NCBI GenBank assembly: GCA_903939765.1
Contig: CAJAIK010000080.1
Location: forward strand, 1-50,454
Length of the DNA: 50,454 bases
DNA from: an uncultured Chlorobiaceae bacterium
Lineage (GTDB): Bacteria; Bacteroidota; Chlorobiia; Chlorobiales; Chlorobiaceae
Direction: 5' to 3'
The translations under genes were made by a program, and so were the position numbers. Every line of letters starts with the position of its first letter. Positions within the stretch are counted from its first letter, which is position 1. Shown in pieces: positions 8,416 to 18,641 of the stretch. The notes beneath the pieces are model-generated. The model was not told the DNA's origin and made no database searches. It saw only the letters and a program-made list of their open reading frames with translations.

Positions 8416-9123
8416 ATGCTGACGTTACTGGCCATTTTGGCGGTGAGCTACATCATCGGATCTATTCCTACCAGCCTTATGGCGGGGAGGATGCTCAAGG
8501 GGATTGATATCCGGAATTTCGGCAGCGGCAATGCCGGTGGTACCAATGCGTTCAGGGTACTTGGCTGGAAGCCGGGCCTTATTGTCACCTTGATTGATAT
8601 TTTCAAGGGAGTTGTTGCGGCAGTTTCGGTTGTGGCCTTTTTTCGCCACCACCCGATTGGCGCCTTTCCTGATATGAATGAGGTTGCCTTGCGCCTGCTT
8701 GCGGGCATGAGCGCGGTGATTGGTCACGTTTTTACCCTTTTTGCCGGATTCAAGGGGGGCAAGGGGGTGAGTACCGCCGCTGGAATGTTGATCGGGATTG
8801 CCCCGGTTAGCATGTTGATGGTTGTCGGTATTTTTTTTCTGACGGTCTATCTTTCACGCCATGTCTCTGTTGCCTCCATGCTTGCGGCCATTGCCTTTCC
8901 ATTGATTATCGCTATCCGCAAATATATTTTTGAGCTTGGCACTGGCCTCGATTACTATGTAGGCCTTTTCGGGCAACCTTTTTCCATTCATGACAGCCTC
9001 GACTATCATCTCATGATTTTCGGGCTTGTTGTTGCGCTTGCAATTCTCTATACACACAGGGCCAATATCAGAAGACTGCTTTCTGGCACCGAAAGCCGCA
9101 TTTCTTTTGGAAAAAAGCATTGA
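8416..9123 (+). CDS. plsY: Acyl-phosphate:glycerol-3-phosphate acyltransferase
   Basis: The 235-residue integral membrane protein has the PlsY signatures: [14 protein letters not shown] in the first helix, [20 protein letters not shown] on the first loop, [16 protein letters not shown], and several further hydrophobic segments. It transfers acyl groups from acyl phosphate to glycerol 3-phosphate to start phospholipid synthesis. ATG at 8416 is preferred over GTG at 8410 because AAGGG lies five bases before it. gpsA, which makes the glycerol 3-phosphate substrate, follows after only 16 bases, a functional pairing. Confidence 0.93.
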   Translation: MLTLLAILAVSYIIGSIPTSLMAGRMLKGIDIRNFGSGNAGGTNAFRVLGWKPGLIVTLIDIFKGVVAAVSVVAFFRHHPIGAFPDMNEVALRLLAGMSAVIGHVFTLFAGFKGGKGVSTAAGMLIGIAPVSMLMVVGIFFLTVYLSRHVSVASMLAAIAFPLIIAIRKYIFELGTGLDYYVGLFGQPFSIHDSLDYHLMIFGLVVALAILYTHRANIRRLLSGTESRISFGKKH

Positions 9124-9139
9124 GCAACAGAATACTTCG

Positions 9140-10141
9140 ATGAATATTGCTGTACTGGGGGCGGGAAGCTGGGGTACCACCCTTGCGGTGCTGCTTGCGA
9201 AAAAAGGGCATGATGTTCGCCTCTGGGCACATCGCCCCAAATTTGCCGCAACGCTCAGCCTTGAGCGTGAAAATCGCCGTTATCTCAAGGGTGTTCTTTT
9301 TCCGGAGAGGCTGCAGATAGCCCCTTATTTGGAGGATCTTGTCTCTTGGTCGGAGATGATTGTTACCGCCGTGCCCTCGCAGGCTTTGCGGGAGACCATC
9401 CTCGGTTTTCGTGCTCTTGATTTGAGCGGAAAAATTCTGGTCAATGTAGCCAAGGGGATTGAGATCGGGACGGGCAAGCGGATGTCGGAGGTATTGCTTG
9501 AGCTGCTTCCCGGCCTGCTTGCATCACAGGTTGCAGCGCTCTATGGCCCGAGCCATGCCGAGGAGGTTTCCAAGGAGCAGCCAACAACGGTGGTCGCCTC
9601 ATCTTCGTCGCTTGCTACGGCCGAACAGGTGCAGGAGGTTTTTCATACAAGCATGTTCCGAGTCTATGTCAATACCGATATTGTCGGGGTTGAAATTGCC
9701 GGTTCGGTCAAGAATGTCATTGCCATTGCTGCCGGAATTTCTGATGGCGTAGGATATGGCGACAATGCCAAGGCCGCGATCATCACCCGGGGGATGGCTG
9801 AAATTTCAAGGCTCTGCATCAGGCTGGGTGGCGAAGCGCCCACCATCTCCGGTCTTGCCGGGATTGGCGATCTTGTGGTTACCTGCCTGAGCCGCCACAG
9901 CCGAAACCGCTATGTTGGTGAGGAGATCGGGCGGGGCCGATCGCTTGATGAAGTTATCAGCCAGATGAACATGATTGCCGAGGGAGTCCACAGCTCCCGC
10001 TCAGTGTATGATTTAAGCCGCTCTGTCGGTGTTGAGATGCCCATTACGCGGGCGGTCTACGAAATGCTCTTTGAGAAAAAGCCGGTACAACAGGCGATTC
10101 TTGATCTTATGACCCGCGACCCGAAACAGGAACGTGACTGA
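9140..10141 (+). CDS. gpsA: Glycerol-3-phosphate dehydrogenase [NAD(P)+]
   Basis: This 333-residue protein starts [21 protein letters not shown], the NAD(P)-binding glycine loop. It has [11 protein letters not shown], the catalytic-lysine region [19 protein letters not shown] and the terminal-domain [17 protein letters not shown]. It reduces dihydroxyacetone phosphate to glycerol 3-phosphate for phospholipids. The start at 9140 is fixed by the fold's first strand; the longer open frame upstream overlaps plsY. It is convergent with the SixA gene, with only four bases between the stops. Confidence 0.95.
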   Translation: MNIAVLGAGSWGTTLAVLLAKKGHDVRLWAHRPKFAATLSLERENRRYLKGVLFPERLQIAPYLEDLVSWSEMIVTAVPSQALRETILGFRALDLSGKILVNVAKGIEIGTGKRMSEVLLELLPGLLASQVAALYGPSHAEEVSKEQPTTVVASSSSLATAEQVQEVFHTSMFRVYVNTDIVGVEIAGSVKNVIAIAAGISDGVGYGDNAKAAIITRGMAEISRLCIRLGGEAPTISGLAGIGDLVVTCLSRHSRNRYVGEEIGRGRSLDEVISQMNMIAEGVHSSRSVYDLSRSVGVEMPITRAVYEMLFEKKPVQQAILDLMTRDPKQERD

Positions 10142-10145
10142 GCCT

Positions 10146-10640
10146 CTACGGGTGCTTTTTGGGAAAGTCATACCATGCCAATTTCCCGCCATCAGGATTT
10201 GCACTCTTCCACGACTCGATATCAAGCTCAATTTTGACCACCCCGCAGGTCACCAGATTTTCGATGTAACTCCCGGCAATCAGGTTTGAAAACTCCGTCA
10301 GCGTTGGATTGTGGCCGAAAAGCATGGCCGACTCGCAGGTGTCGGGGATTTGCTGGACAATTTTGAGCAGATCAAGTACTCCTCCCCGGTAGATTTCAAT
10401 GCGCTGCTGGATCTTTTCCTTCGGGTAGCCGAGCGTTTCGCTGAAGAGTTCCGCCGTGGTGAGGGCCCTTGTAGCGGGGCTCGAAATAAGCAGATCCGGG
10501 AGAATTCCTTTTTTCTCAAGCCGTGCCGCCATGAGGGGGGCCGCTTTCATGCCACGCTCGTTCAGCGTGCGGTCGAAATCGCCGGTACTGGCGTTTCCCC
10601 AGTCTGATTTGGCGTGACGGACAAGATAGATGGTTTTCAT
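10146..10640 (-). CDS. sixA: SixA-type phosphohistidine phosphatase (histidine phosphatase superfamily)
   Basis: The 164-residue protein starts [15 protein letters not shown], with catalytic His9 in the RHxKS motif typical of SixA rather than phosphoglycerate mutase. [10 protein letters not shown] and the [11 protein letters not shown] loop follow, and LFGHNP carries the second catalytic histidine. SixA removes phosphate from phosphohistidine in signalling or phosphotransfer proteins. Its ATG overlaps the stop of the upstream GH3 gene by four bases, so the two are translationally coupled. Confidence 0.88.
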   Translation of the reverse strand: MKTIYLVRHAKSDWGNASTGDFDRTLNERGMKAAPLMAARLEKKGILPDLLISSPATRALTTAELFSETLGYPKEKIQQRIEIYRGGVLDLLKIVQQIPDTCESAMLFGHNPTLTEFSNLIAGSYIENLVTCGVVKIELDIESWKSANPDGGKLAWYDFPKKHP

Positions 10641-11785
10641 GTTTGGTCGATGTGGTAACGTTTTTTGAGTTCCATGATTCTTCGGTATGAGCGGTCGATG
10701 CGTTCCTCGGTAATGATCTTTTTTTGGAGCAGCGAGCGGATGATTGCGGTTGCTTTTGAGGCAATCTCCGGGTCGTAAGAGGTGTTGTTTCCAAAGAGCA
10801 GCATATCGACACCCGCCTCAATGGCCAACTGTATGGCGGTTTCAAGGCCGTATCGGTCGGCAATGGCCTTCATCTGCATGTCATCGCTCACAATCACCCC
10901 CTCGAAGCCGAGCTTTCCACGGAGCATGCCGTCGAGCATTGCCTTCGAAAGTGTTGCCGGATAGAGAGGATCAAGCTTTCCATTAAAGACATGTGCGGTC
11001 ATGATGGGGTCACGGTAGCCTGCGGCGATGAGGGCGCCATAGGGCTCCAGCTCTTTTTCCGACCAGCTTGCGGTAATGTCGGTAAAGTCGAGATGGGTGT
11101 CGGTGGTTGAACTGCCGTGGCCGGGGAAGTGTTTCAGCGTGGGAATGATGCCCTCCTCGCGGTATGCCTGGCAGGTGAGGGTGCTGTTGCTGATGACAAT
11201 GGCGGGGTCGGCTGAAAAGCTGCGGCCAAGCTTGCCGATGACCGGATTGTCCGCGTTGACGTTCAGGTCGGCCACGGGGGCAAGGTTAAGGCTGATGTGC
11301 ATCGCCTTCAGTGTTCGGGCGCACTGCAGGGCAGCAGCGCGGGTGCTGTCGGCATTGTTCAGCTCTCCAAGATGGGCGGCTGAGAGGCTGGGAGGAAATC
11401 CCCGGGTCGGTTTGAGGCGGTTGACCTTTCCTCCCTCCTGGTCGATGGCAATCAGAAGCGGGATCTTGGTTATTTTTTGCAGTTCAAGCGTCAGGCGGGC
11501 GAGCTGCTCCGGGCTGCTGATGTTCCTCAAGGGGGTGTGGGAGGGAACGTCATAGTCGAAGAGCACTACGCCGCCGATATCGCGCTCCCGGATGTCCGCC
11601 GAGATTTGGGGAGCCTCGGCAACGCTGAGCCCCCGGAAGCCGATCATGAGCATTTGTCCGATTTTAACGGAGAGGCTGTCTGGTTTATTTGCGGCGTGTG
11701 CCGACGCGCAAAAAAAGGTAAAGAGCAGCAATGCCGCCAGCACACGCAATTGTTTCTTCATCGGTTGAGAACTTCCGTTACACAT
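10637..11785 (-). CDS. GH3 family beta-N-acetylhexosaminidase (NagZ-like), exported
   Basis: The 382-residue protein has a hydrophobic signal region (residues about 10-31, ending CASAHA), then a GH3 barrel: [40 protein letters not shown] (the NagZ-type Asp-His loop that supplies the acid/base) and [10 protein letters not shown] with the nucleophile Asp. Relatives release N-acetylglucosamine from peptidoglycan fragments or glycans. The predicted export differs from cytoplasmic NagZ. GAGGA seven bases before ATG 11785 supports this start; ATG 11761 is an alternative. It lies between half-clpB and sixA. Confidence 0.88.
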   Translation of the reverse strand: MCNGSSQPMKKQLRVLAALLLFTFFCASAHAANKPDSLSVKIGQMLMIGFRGLSVAEAPQISADIRERDIGGVVLFDYDVPSHTPLRNISSPEQLARLTLELQKITKIPLLIAIDQEGGKVNRLKPTRGFPPSLSAAHLGELNNADSTRAAALQCARTLKAMHISLNLAPVADLNVNADNPVIGKLGRSFSADPAIVISNSTLTCQAYREEGIIPTLKHFPGHGSSTTDTHLDFTDITASWSEKELEPYGALIAAGYRDPIMTAHVFNGKLDPLYPATLSKAMLDGMLRGKLGFEGVIVSDDMQMKAIADRYGLETAIQLAIEAGVDMLLFGNNTSYDPEIASKATAIIRSLLQKKIITEERIDRSYRRIMELKKRYHIDQT

Positions 11786-11818
11786 TATTTTCCTCTTCGT
11801 TTGCTTTCGGTCCCGGCA

Positions 11819-13141
11819 TCAGGCGACCGCTTTTTTGATGCTCAGTTCGCCATCGGCCATGTCGATGGCCACCTCTTCGCCCTCCCCGATTTCACCCGAA
11901 AGAATGAGCGCTGAAACCCGGTTTGTGATTTTGCGCTGCATCACCCGTTTGAGTGGCCGGGCGCCGAAGGCCGGGTCAAAACCGGCATTGGCAAACCACT
12001 GGATGGCCGCTTCAGAAATGGTGAGGTTGATGCGCTGCCGCAACGCCGTCGCCTTGATGTGGTCAAACTGGATGAGCACAATTTTTTTCAGATCCTCCCT
12101 TGAGAGCGGTGTGAAGAGGATAACCTCGTCAATGCGGTTGAGAAACTCGGGCTTTACCTTCTGCTTCAGGAGCTGAAAGAGCTTCTCCTGGAGGCCGGAA
12201 AGCATTACCTCGCGGTTCACTCCCTCCATTTTTTCCATTTCCGACTGGATAAGCTGGGCGCCGATGTTGCTCGTCATGATGATAATGGTGTTTTTGAAGT
12301 TCACCGTCCGCCCCTTGCTGTCGGTCAGGCGGCCATCATCAAGAATCTGCAGGAGGATGTTGAAAACGTCGGGATGCGCTTTCTCGATTTCGTCGAGCAG
12401 CACAACCGAAAAAGGTTTGCGGCGCACCGCTTCGGTGAGTTGCCCTCCCTCTTCATAGCCGACGTAGCCCGGAGGAGCACCCACCAGACGGCTGACCGTA
12501 TGCGACTCCATATATTCGCTCATGTCGATGCGTATCATCGCCTCTTCGTCATCAAAAAGATAGTCGGCCAGAGTACGGGCCAGCTCGGTTTTTCCGACAC
12601 CGGTGGGCCCGAGAAAAATAAAGGAGCCGATTGGCCGCTTGTCGTCACCCATGCCTGCGCGTGAGCGCTTCACCGCTTCGCTGACGGCCGTGACGGCCTC
12701 TTCCTGCCCGATCACCCGCTTGTGCAGCTCCTCTTCGATAAGGAGCAGCTTCTGGCGGTCCGACTGGAGCATCTTGCTGAGGGGGATGCCGGTCCATTTT
12801 GAAACAATATCGGCAATATCTTCGGCGTCGATCTCCTCTTTCATGATAAGGTCGCCGGAGGCTTTTTTCTCCTCAATTTTCAGACGGTTCTCCTCGATCT
12901 GCCGCTCAATGGCGACCGTTTTGCCATACCGTATCTCAGCTACCTTGCCGTAGTCGCCCTGTCGTTCAAACTCTTCGGCCTGAACGCGAAGCTCCTCGAG
13001 CTGCGATTTCAGGTTGCGTGATGACTGTATCAGCTCTTTTTCGCTCTCCCACTTTGCCTTGATGACGGTCTGCTCTTCAATGAGGTTTGCGAGCTGCTTT
13101 TCGATCTCTTCCAACCGTTGTTTCGTGTCGGCGATGCTCAT
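11819..13141 (-). CDS. clpB: Half-length ClpB: middle-domain part plus second AAA+ module only
   Basis: The 440-residue protein matches the C-terminal half of ClpB. A coiled-coil middle-domain remnant (residues 1-105) leads into the second AAA+ module with Walker [10 protein letters not shown] (178-186), pore loop GYVGYEEGG (226-233), Walker B VVLLDE (246-251), arginine-finger region FLNRIDEV and sensor-2 GARPLKR. The N-terminal domain and first AAA+ module of full ClpB (about 860 residues) are absent. The 120 bases upstream, shared with divergent kdsA, contain no trace of them, and the ORF has its own ATG. I recall two separate half-length ClpB entries in Chlorobaculum tepidum, so this may be a lineage-wide split. 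It would act with an N-terminal half encoded elsewhere or alone. Confidence 0.9.
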   Translation of the reverse strand: MSIADTKQRLEEIEKQLANLIEEQTVIKAKWESEKELIQSSRNLKSQLEELRVQAEEFERQGDYGKVAEIRYGKTVAIERQIEENRLKIEEKKASGDLIMKEEIDAEDIADIVSKWTGIPLSKMLQSDRQKLLLIEEELHKRVIGQEEAVTAVSEAVKRSRAGMGDDKRPIGSFIFLGPTGVGKTELARTLADYLFDDEEAMIRIDMSEYMESHTVSRLVGAPPGYVGYEEGGQLTEAVRRKPFSVVLLDEIEKAHPDVFNILLQILDDGRLTDSKGRTVNFKNTIIIMTSNIGAQLIQSEMEKMEGVNREVMLSGLQEKLFQLLKQKVKPEFLNRIDEVILFTPLSREDLKKIVLIQFDHIKATALRQRINLTISEAAIQWFANAGFDPAFGARPLKRVMQRKITNRVSALILSGEIGEGEEVAIDMADGELSIKKAVA

Positions 13142-13262
13142 ACTCTTTCGCGTTTGATTACGGAGTGTGAATAAGAATTATTGTTGTAAATTTAAGGACT
13201 AAAACATTAAAGTCATCATCGGCATCCGCTGTAACCCTGAAAAAAGTGTAACGGATAACAAC

Positions 13263-14093
13263 GTGGAAAAGTTCTCAATTGGCTTACTCTCAGTGCCGGA
13301 TAGCAGCACTCCGCTTTTTATAGCAGGTCCCTGTGTGATCGAAAGTCGGGCAATGGCCCTGCAGACGGCCGAGGAGTTGCAGCGCATAAGCCGGCAGGAG
13401 GGTGTTCGTTTTATTTTCAAGGGCTCTTACCGCAAGGCCAACCGAACTTCCGGCTCCTCCTTCACCGGTATTGGCGACACGGAGGCGCTCGAAGTGCTTG
13501 CCGAGATTCGCCAGGGCTACAACATGCCGGTCATTACCGATGTGCATGAAACAAAAGATGTTACTCTTGCCGCCCGTTATGTTGATGTGCTGCAGATTCC
13601 GGCATTTCTGTGTCGCCAGACTGAACTTCTGGTTGCTGCCGGAGAGAGCGGTCTTGCGGTCAATATCAAGAAGGGGCAGTTTATGGCTCCTGAGGATATG
13701 GTGCTTGCCGCAGCCAAGGTTGTCCAGACTGGCAACCGGCGGGTAATGCTGACCGAACGGGGATCAAGCTTCGGCTATCACAACCTGGTTGTTGACTTCA
13801 GGGGGCTGGCCAAAATGGCGGAATCGGGCTATCCCGTACTTTATGACGCAACGCACAGTCTGCAACTGCCCGGAGCCGGTCAGGGGGTTTCAGGTGGAGA
13901 ACGCCAATATGTGATGCCTCTTGCGCGGGCTGCGGTTGCTGCCGGTGTGGACGGCCTCTTTTTTGAGATTCATCCCGACCCCCCAAAAGCGCTTTCTGAT
14001 GCCACCACGCAGGTGGCTCTGGCCGATTTTGGCACAATGGTCAAACAACTGCTCCATCTTTACCGGTGTGTGCACACTCTTCATTCACTCTAA
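13263..14093 (+). CDS. kdsA: 3-deoxy-D-manno-octulosonate 8-phosphate (KDO8P) synthase
   Basis: The 276-residue protein has [12 protein letters not shown], the [11 protein letters not shown] phosphoenolpyruvate/arabinose-phosphate loop, [40 protein letters not shown] and a terminal FFEIHPDP. It condenses arabinose 5-phosphate with phosphoenolpyruvate for lipopolysaccharide KDO. Cys24 in GPCVIES is the metal-ligand cysteine of the metal-dependent class; the E. coli-type enzymes have Asn there. The start is GTG at 13263. It precedes a KdsC-like gene by 38 bases. Confidence 0.95.
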   Translation: MEKFSIGLLSVPDSSTPLFIAGPCVIESRAMALQTAEELQRISRQEGVRFIFKGSYRKANRTSGSSFTGIGDTEALEVLAEIRQGYNMPVITDVHETKDVTLAARYVDVLQIPAFLCRQTELLVAAGESGLAVNIKKGQFMAPEDMVLAAAKVVQTGNRRVMLTERGSSFGYHNLVVDFRGLAKMAESGYPVLYDATHSLQLPGAGQGVSGGERQYVMPLARAAVAAGVDGLFFEIHPDPPKALSDATTQVALADFGTMVKQLLHLYRCVHTLHSL

Positions 14094-14131
14094 AACATTA
14101 TACGCTTTTGGAAGGATTTCAATATTTCGGG

Positions 14132-14683
14132 ATGCAGCCTTCGCAAGCTGATCCAACATCAAGAATAGATCAGGCACTCATCGCCGTCCGGGCGCTTCTC
14201 TTTCCCGTCGACGGTGTTTTGAACGGCAGCAGGATCACTTTTGACGCCAACGGAGGGGAACTCTGTTCAATTTCGGTCCGCGATGCCGTGGCCATCAAGG
14301 AGGCTTTGAAGCAGGGTGTGCACGTTGCTGTGCTCTCCGAAAGGGATGCCGAGGGGTATCGCCCCCTGCTTGAGGCGCTCGGTGTGCAGGATCTCTATCT
14401 CAACGGCGAAAATCTTCTCTACTCCTACGAAGCCTTTCTCCAGCGCCACAATCTTGCTGATGAGGAGTGTGCCTACATCGGCGACGATATCGGTGACATC
14501 GGGGTGCTTTCAAAAGTTGGTCTGCCTGCGACAGCCATTGACGGCGCCGATTATCTGCGGAATCGGGTCGGTTATATTTCGGGTTATGAGGGAGGAAAAG
14601 GGTGTGTGCGGGAGTTGATCGAGATGATTCTGATCAAGCAGGGTAAATGGCCCTACATTGAGCGCGCCGTCGATGAGGAGTAG
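14132..14683 (+). CDS. KdsC-like HAD protein lacking the catalytic nucleophile (probable pseudoenzyme)
   Basis: The 183-residue protein aligns by eye along its length with KDO 8-phosphate phosphatase KdsC: ISVRDAVAIKEAL corresponds to FNVRDGYGI, AYIGDDIGDIGVLSKVG to AYVGDDLIDWPVM and EGGKGCVRELIE to the family's C-terminal loop. But motif I reads LLFPVDGVL, so Pro25 (codon CCC at 14204) replaces the nucleophilic Asp of DxDG. At the motif III Lys position the sequence has NLLYS, not NKL. Motif II Ser69 and motif IV Asp residues remain. Its position straight after kdsA says KDO pathway; the residues say it is unlikely to hydrolyse phosphate. A structural or regulatory role, or another phosphatase elsewhere, is inferred. 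Confidence 0.82.
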   Translation: MQPSQADPTSRIDQALIAVRALLFPVDGVLNGSRITFDANGGELCSISVRDAVAIKEALKQGVHVAVLSERDAEGYRPLLEALGVQDLYLNGENLLYSYEAFLQRHNLADEECAYIGDDIGDIGVLSKVGLPATAIDGADYLRNRVGYISGYEGGKGCVRELIEMILIKQGKWPYIERAVDEE

Positions 14684-14688
14684 CCCCT

Positions 14689-16236
14689 CTACCGCTCTTC
14701 CTGAAGCAATTCAGGAGTGCGGGCAGGGTTCATGAGCCTGGCGGTCTCTGCAAGTGAGAGTATGCCGACAATGTTGGTGCCGTGGCTCGGCTCCACATGC
14801 ACATCTCCCCGGTAGTCCTTCCCCTCTTCGAGAGCAATTTCAAGGGCGGCTATTTTTCCAAGCAGGCTGTATGCGGCCGATTGCGGCGTTGAGCAGGCGA
14901 CCGGCGGATTCTCTTCTCCGTGCAGATGGTACCCTTCGGGCAGCAGCGCGCTCTCCGGATAGTCATGCCAGTGGGTCATGGTGGCGCCGAAACTGGCCAG
15001 ATGGCGGGGGAAGAGGGCGTTGGGTCTGAGTCTCATCAGGATACTTGCCGTCAGAGCGTTGCCGAGAGCGTGTGCCAGAATGGTGAGGGTGTCGAAGGAG
15101 GGCCTGACAACAATCTCCGGCGGGCACCCCACGGGAGTCTTGAGGTAGCTTCGTCCCCTTCCGTTGCGCTGCACGAGTCCGATCTCCACCAGGTCGTTCT
15201 TCGTTTCAAGATGATTTTTTTTGCATCCCGAGCGGGTGGTGATGACGCGCAGTTGCGGCACCGGCACCAGCAGGGTTTGCCCCTGCACCCTGACAGGGAC
15301 CATCCCCGCCGTTTGCTCTCCACTCTCGTCTTGCATGATGGCGGGCTGTACGGCAACCGGCAACTGGCGGGCAAAGAAGCCGTAGCTCATGCCGCTTCGC
15401 TGGTCTAAATAGCGGGCAACAATCCGCTTGTAAAAGTCGCTGCGGTATTCGAGCCCCTCGGTTGAGGTATGCGTCAAAAGGCAGGCATTTTGGCTCCAGA
15501 GGGCACTGCACTCCAGAAAATCCTCGGCAACACCCTCAAACTCTGCCGTGCTGCTCACCATCGTTCCCAGCTCCATGTCCATATCCTCACCCCTTGGTGG
15601 AACAACCTGAGCCGTGAGCTTGGGGACCAGCGAGCTGCGGACCTCTTCCGGCGAAGGAAGCGGGGTGTTGAAGGTGACCACTCCGCCGTTCATGGTGCAG
15701 ATGCTCCACGAGTGGTCGGTTACAAAGATAAGGATATGCACCATGTCGCGGGCAAGGCGTCCCACAATAGCGTCGAGCCGCTCCTGTGGCAGGGAGTTTG
15801 GGGTAAGCGGTGCAGGTTCGTCGTAAATGCCGACAATGATATTATTGTAGAGCGTTGTGACCCGGTTGATGGCCAGCAGGTTGTCGGGGAAAACGCCCGG
15901 TGCAAGAATAACCGTGCCGGGAGCAAAACGTCCGTCATCTCCCGAAGCCTCATGTTCTGAAAGGAGAGCAATCCCGAGAGCGTGCATGGCGCTGGAAAGG
16001 GCGCGGCAAAAGCGCTCAAGGCGTGGCGAGAGCTCGGGTGCCCGATAGAGCACCGGCCGAAGCCTTTTGCACATCTCATCAATCCCCAGCGGAGTATCAA
16101 GAGGAATGCCGAGATGAAGGTGAAGTGAATCGGAACTGATGCTGTTCAATGGACGAGGGATAAATGGATAAATGGATAATTGATAATGGACAAGGGATAA
16201 TGGATAGTTGTCAACTGTCAACGGTCCACTGTCCAT
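14689..16236 (-). CDS. Conserved-looking protein of unknown function
   Basis: I do not recognise this roughly 515-residue protein. It is soluble-looking, with no signal peptide or membrane segments. It contains a Cys-Lys-Lys segment (SGCKKNH), several His-rich stretches near the C-terminus ([16 protein letters not shown]) and a regular alpha/beta composition with normal codon use, so it is a real gene. Its 5' end is unclear. ATG 16236 has GGAG four bases upstream but starts inside nadK and reads through a heptamer repeat array. The protein-like part begins near TTG 16149 ([14 protein letters not shown]). It follows nadK in the pyrE-tyrA-nadK run. Confidence 0.65.
   Translation of the reverse strand: MDSGPLTVDNYPLSLVHYQLSIYPFIPRPLNSISSDSLHLHLGIPLDTPLGIDEMCKRLRPVLYRAPELSPRLERFCRALSSAMHALGIALLSEHEASGDDGRFAPGTVILAPGVFPDNLLAINRVTTLYNNIIVGIYDEPAPLTPNSLPQERLDAIVGRLARDMVHILIFVTDHSWSICTMNGGVVTFNTPLPSPEEVRSSLVPKLTAQVVPPRGEDMDMELGTMVSSTAEFEGVAEDFLECSALWSQNACLLTHTSTEGLEYRSDFYKRIVARYLDQRSGMSYGFFARQLPVAVQPAIMQDESGEQTAGMVPVRVQGQTLLVPVPQLRVITTRSGCKKNHLETKNDLVEIGLVQRNGRGRSYLKTPVGCPPEIVVRPSFDTLTILAHALGNALTASILMRLRPNALFPRHLASFGATMTHWHDYPESALLPEGYHLHGEENPPVACSTPQSAAYSLLGKIAALEIALEEGKDYRGDVHVEPSHGTNIVGILSLAETARLMNPARTPELLQEER
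16144..16236. repeat. Degenerate heptanucleotide tandem array
   Basis: Read on the minus strand, the segment splits into about 13 units of seven (twice eight) bases: ATGGACA, GTGGACC, GTTGACA, GTTGACA, ACTATCC, ATTATCC, CTTGTCC, ATTATCA, ATTATCC, then ATTTATCC twice, CTCGTCC, ATTGAAC. Similar low-complexity heptamer arrays occur between genes in cyanobacteria and other phyla. Here it supplies the last codons and stop of nadK and spans the uncertain 5' end of the next gene. Confidence 0.8.
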
Positions 16237-17092
16237 TTTCTCCGAAATTATGCTCGCGTCCCCAGAGCAGTTTTGTGCGCAGAACTTCACAGTAATTGCG
16301 GGTTTCATTGGCGACAAGATTGATCACCACCGCAGATTTTCTGATCTTGATGCACTCCTGCGGGGTGAGCATTTTTCTCAGATTGCCGTCGCAGTTCAGG
16401 GGAAAAGAGCCGTCGGGAGCATCAACCGAGATTTCGATGAGTTTTTCGTCGCTGATGACGATAGGCCGGACGGTGAGCATGTGCGGGCAGATCGGCGTGA
16501 TGACAAAGACACTCGATTTTGGCGCGATAATCGGGCCGCCAGCCGACATGGAGTAGGCGGTTGAGCCGGTTGATGTGGCAATGATGATGCCGTCAGCCCG
16601 GTAAGAGCTGAGCAGCTCGCCGTCAAGTTTTATGATGAAGGTCGGGATGCGCGGATAGGCCCCTTTTTCGATGACCACGTCATTCAGTGCCCTGAGCTGC
16701 TGTATCTCGTTGCCGATACGCACGGCCACTTCAAGCTGCGAGCGGTTATGGATGGTGTAGCGGCCGTCGAGTACCCGCTCGATGGCCGGGAACATCTCCT
16801 CCTGGGTAAACTCCGTCAAAAAGCCGAGATAGCCGACATTGACGCCGATAACCGGCTTCGTTACCGCGTAATGCGAGGTAAAGAGCAGTGTGCCATCGCC
16901 GCCAAGCGAGATAAATGCGTCGCAGTAATTGTAAATATCCTCAATCGGAGCCGAATTGTCGGTTTGCAGTTTTTCTGCCGAGAGGCTTTCAAAAATATAG
17001 CTCACCTTTCGTTCGTCCAACCAGGCCGCAAGTTTGCGGGCAAGATCGAGCGCGTTTTGTCTTGTAACATTGACAACAATGGCGAATTTCAT
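16211..17092 (-). CDS. nadK: NAD kinase
   Basis: The 293-residue protein has the NAD kinase signatures: [10 protein letters not shown] (the GGDG motif), [44 protein letters not shown] and a terminal LNCDGN. It phosphorylates NAD to NADP in the cytoplasm. ATG 17092 overlaps the tyrA stop in ATGA. The final residues (NGQWTVDS) and stop codon come from a heptamer repeat array, so the natural C-terminus was probably replaced or extended by the repeat; the catalytic core is intact. Confidence 0.95.
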   Translation of the reverse strand: MKFAIVVNVTRQNALDLARKLAAWLDERKVSYIFESLSAEKLQTDNSAPIEDIYNYCDAFISLGGDGTLLFTSHYAVTKPVIGVNVGYLGFLTEFTQEEMFPAIERVLDGRYTIHNRSQLEVAVRIGNEIQQLRALNDVVIEKGAYPRIPTFIIKLDGELLSSYRADGIIIATSTGSTAYSMSAGGPIIAPKSSVFVITPICPHMLTVRPIVISDEKLIEISVDAPDGSFPLNCDGNLRKMLTPQECIKIRKSAVVINLVANETRNYCEVLRTKLLWGREHNFGENGQWTVDS

Positions 17093-17952
17093 GACCGGTT
17101 CATCTCTTTAAGGGTTTGATAGAGCCGATTGGCCTCATTGAAGCGTGATTCAAGCGGCCCGAGGTCGCGCTCTCGTATTTCGCCAGCGAGTTGGGCAAGT
17201 TCGCAGGAAAAGCGTTCGAGTTCATCAGCAATGTTGTCGCTGTTTGTTGCGATGATATCCCGCCAGATCTCCCATGAACTGCCTGCCAGCCTTGCGAGGG
17301 TGGCAAAACCGGGGCCCGAACGGCTGATTGATTCTCCGCAGTGGGTCATCAGCAAGGTCGAGAGCAGTTGGGGCAGATGGCTTACTTTTGCGATGATGCG
17401 GTCATGCTCTTCCGCCGTCATCGAGAGTGTGGTGCAGCCTGCTGATTCGAGCAACGCAACGAGAAAAGCACCCTTGTCGCCAGCAAGCAGGTTGTTGTCG
17501 TCACAGAGGATAACGCGGCGCCCCTGCAGCAGCTCTTCATGGCTTTCACGGTAACCTTGCTGCTCCTTGCCTGCCATCGGGTGCATCCCGAGAAAGGGGA
17601 GGTCGAGCTGGCGGGCTCTCTGGGCGATAAGCGACTTGGTGCTTGAGACATCGCTCACCAGTGTTGAGGGGGGGGCAAGCCGCTTTATCTCTTCCAGAAG
17701 GGCAATGTTGACCTCCACCGGGGCTGAAAGAATAATCAGATCAGCCGTATAGAGGGTTTGCTTGTCGGCAGTAAAGCGATCAAGGCCAAGCGTTTCAACG
17801 CTTTCGCGGTCGCTGTCGGTAAAGTTCGGGTCGAACCCCTGAAAGAGAATTGAGTTCTCAAGGGCAAGCGGAGAGCGTTTCAGGGCACGCAACAGCGACA
17901 TGCCAATCAACCCGAGGCCGATAAATGAGATGCTCCTGACAGGTGACTTCAC
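17089..17952 (-). CDS. tyrA: Prephenate/arogenate dehydrogenase
   Basis: The 287-residue protein opens with [18 protein letters not shown], the GxGxxG dinucleotide loop. It continues with [20 protein letters not shown] and [15 protein letters not shown], the TyrA active-site histidine region, followed by the helical dimerisation domain. It oxidatively decarboxylates prephenate or arogenate for tyrosine. The start is GTG at 17952, 11 bases after the pyrE stop codon; the gene overlaps nadK by four bases. No ACT or chorismate mutase domain is attached. Confidence 0.92.
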   Translation of the reverse strand: MKSPVRSISFIGLGLIGMSLLRALKRSPLALENSILFQGFDPNFTDSDRESVETLGLDRFTADKQTLYTADLIILSAPVEVNIALLEEIKRLAPPSTLVSDVSSTKSLIAQRARQLDLPFLGMHPMAGKEQQGYRESHEELLQGRRVILCDDNNLLAGDKGAFLVALLESAGCTTLSMTAEEHDRIIAKVSHLPQLLSTLLMTHCGESISRSGPGFATLARLAGSSWEIWRDIIATNSDNIADELERFSCELAQLAGEIRERDLGPLESRFNEANRLYQTLKEMNRS

Positions 17953-17963
17953 AGCGGTGCCGG

Positions 17964-18530
17964 TTAGTTTTGCTTGTTTGCCCTGCTTCCGGGCGCATCA
18001 ATTGGCACTCCCTCCTTGCAGAGAGGGCACTCTTCAGGAGTATAGCTTATCACCTCCATCGAAAGGACAGAAAAATGATCGTCAGCCAGTTTTACCCGCC
18101 CGTTGCTGCGGTCAACCACTGAGCCGACCCCGACAAGTGTGGCGCCGGCACTCTTTATCAGTTCAATGACCTCCGCCACTGAGCCGCCGGTGGTGATGAC
18201 ATCCTCGATAACCAGTACCCGTTCGTTGGGTTCGAGTGTGAAGCCGCGGCGGATGGTCATGGCACCCTCTTTGCGCTCGGCAAAGATCGTTTTCACGCCG
18301 AGCTGGCGTCCAACCTCCGTCCCGACCACAATTCCGCCAATTGCCGGAGAGATAACCGTTTCAACGCCCTTGCCCCCGAAGTGCTCCGCAATTTTGCTGC
18401 AGACTGCCGTCAGGTGTTCCGGGTGCTGCAGTACTTTGGCGCATTGAAAATAGGCATTGCTGTGGCGACCCGAGGTGAGCCTGAAATGGCCATCAAGCAG
18501 GGCGCCGGTTGTTTTGAAAACGTCAAGCAT
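17964..18530 (-). CDS. pyrE: Orotate phosphoribosyltransferase
   Basis: The 188-residue protein carries [17 protein letters not shown] at the N-terminus and the PRPP-binding [18 protein letters not shown] near residue 118, both diagnostic of PyrE. It couples orotate to PRPP in pyrimidine synthesis. The start at 18530 ([12 protein letters not shown]) fits the family; the extra 20 hydrophobic codons to 18590 do not. A short extension with CPLCKEG near the C-terminus, two cysteines CxxC, is seen in many PyrE relatives. Confidence 0.93.
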   Translation of the reverse strand: MLDVFKTTGALLDGHFRLTSGRHSNAYFQCAKVLQHPEHLTAVCSKIAEHFGGKGVETVISPAIGGIVVGTEVGRQLGVKTIFAERKEGAMTIRRGFTLEPNERVLVIEDVITTGGSVAEVIELIKSAGATLVGVGSVVDRSNGRVKLADDHFSVLSMEVISYTPEECPLCKEGVPIDAPGSRANKQN

Positions 18531-18641
18531 GGCTGAAGAAGTGATAAAAAGGGTTGCTGAAAATGTTAAAGATAAAGAAGCCGCTCCCAAAAGCTAAAGG
18601 AAAAACATTTGAGCGGTTGCGCTTCTCTCCTGCACGGTACT

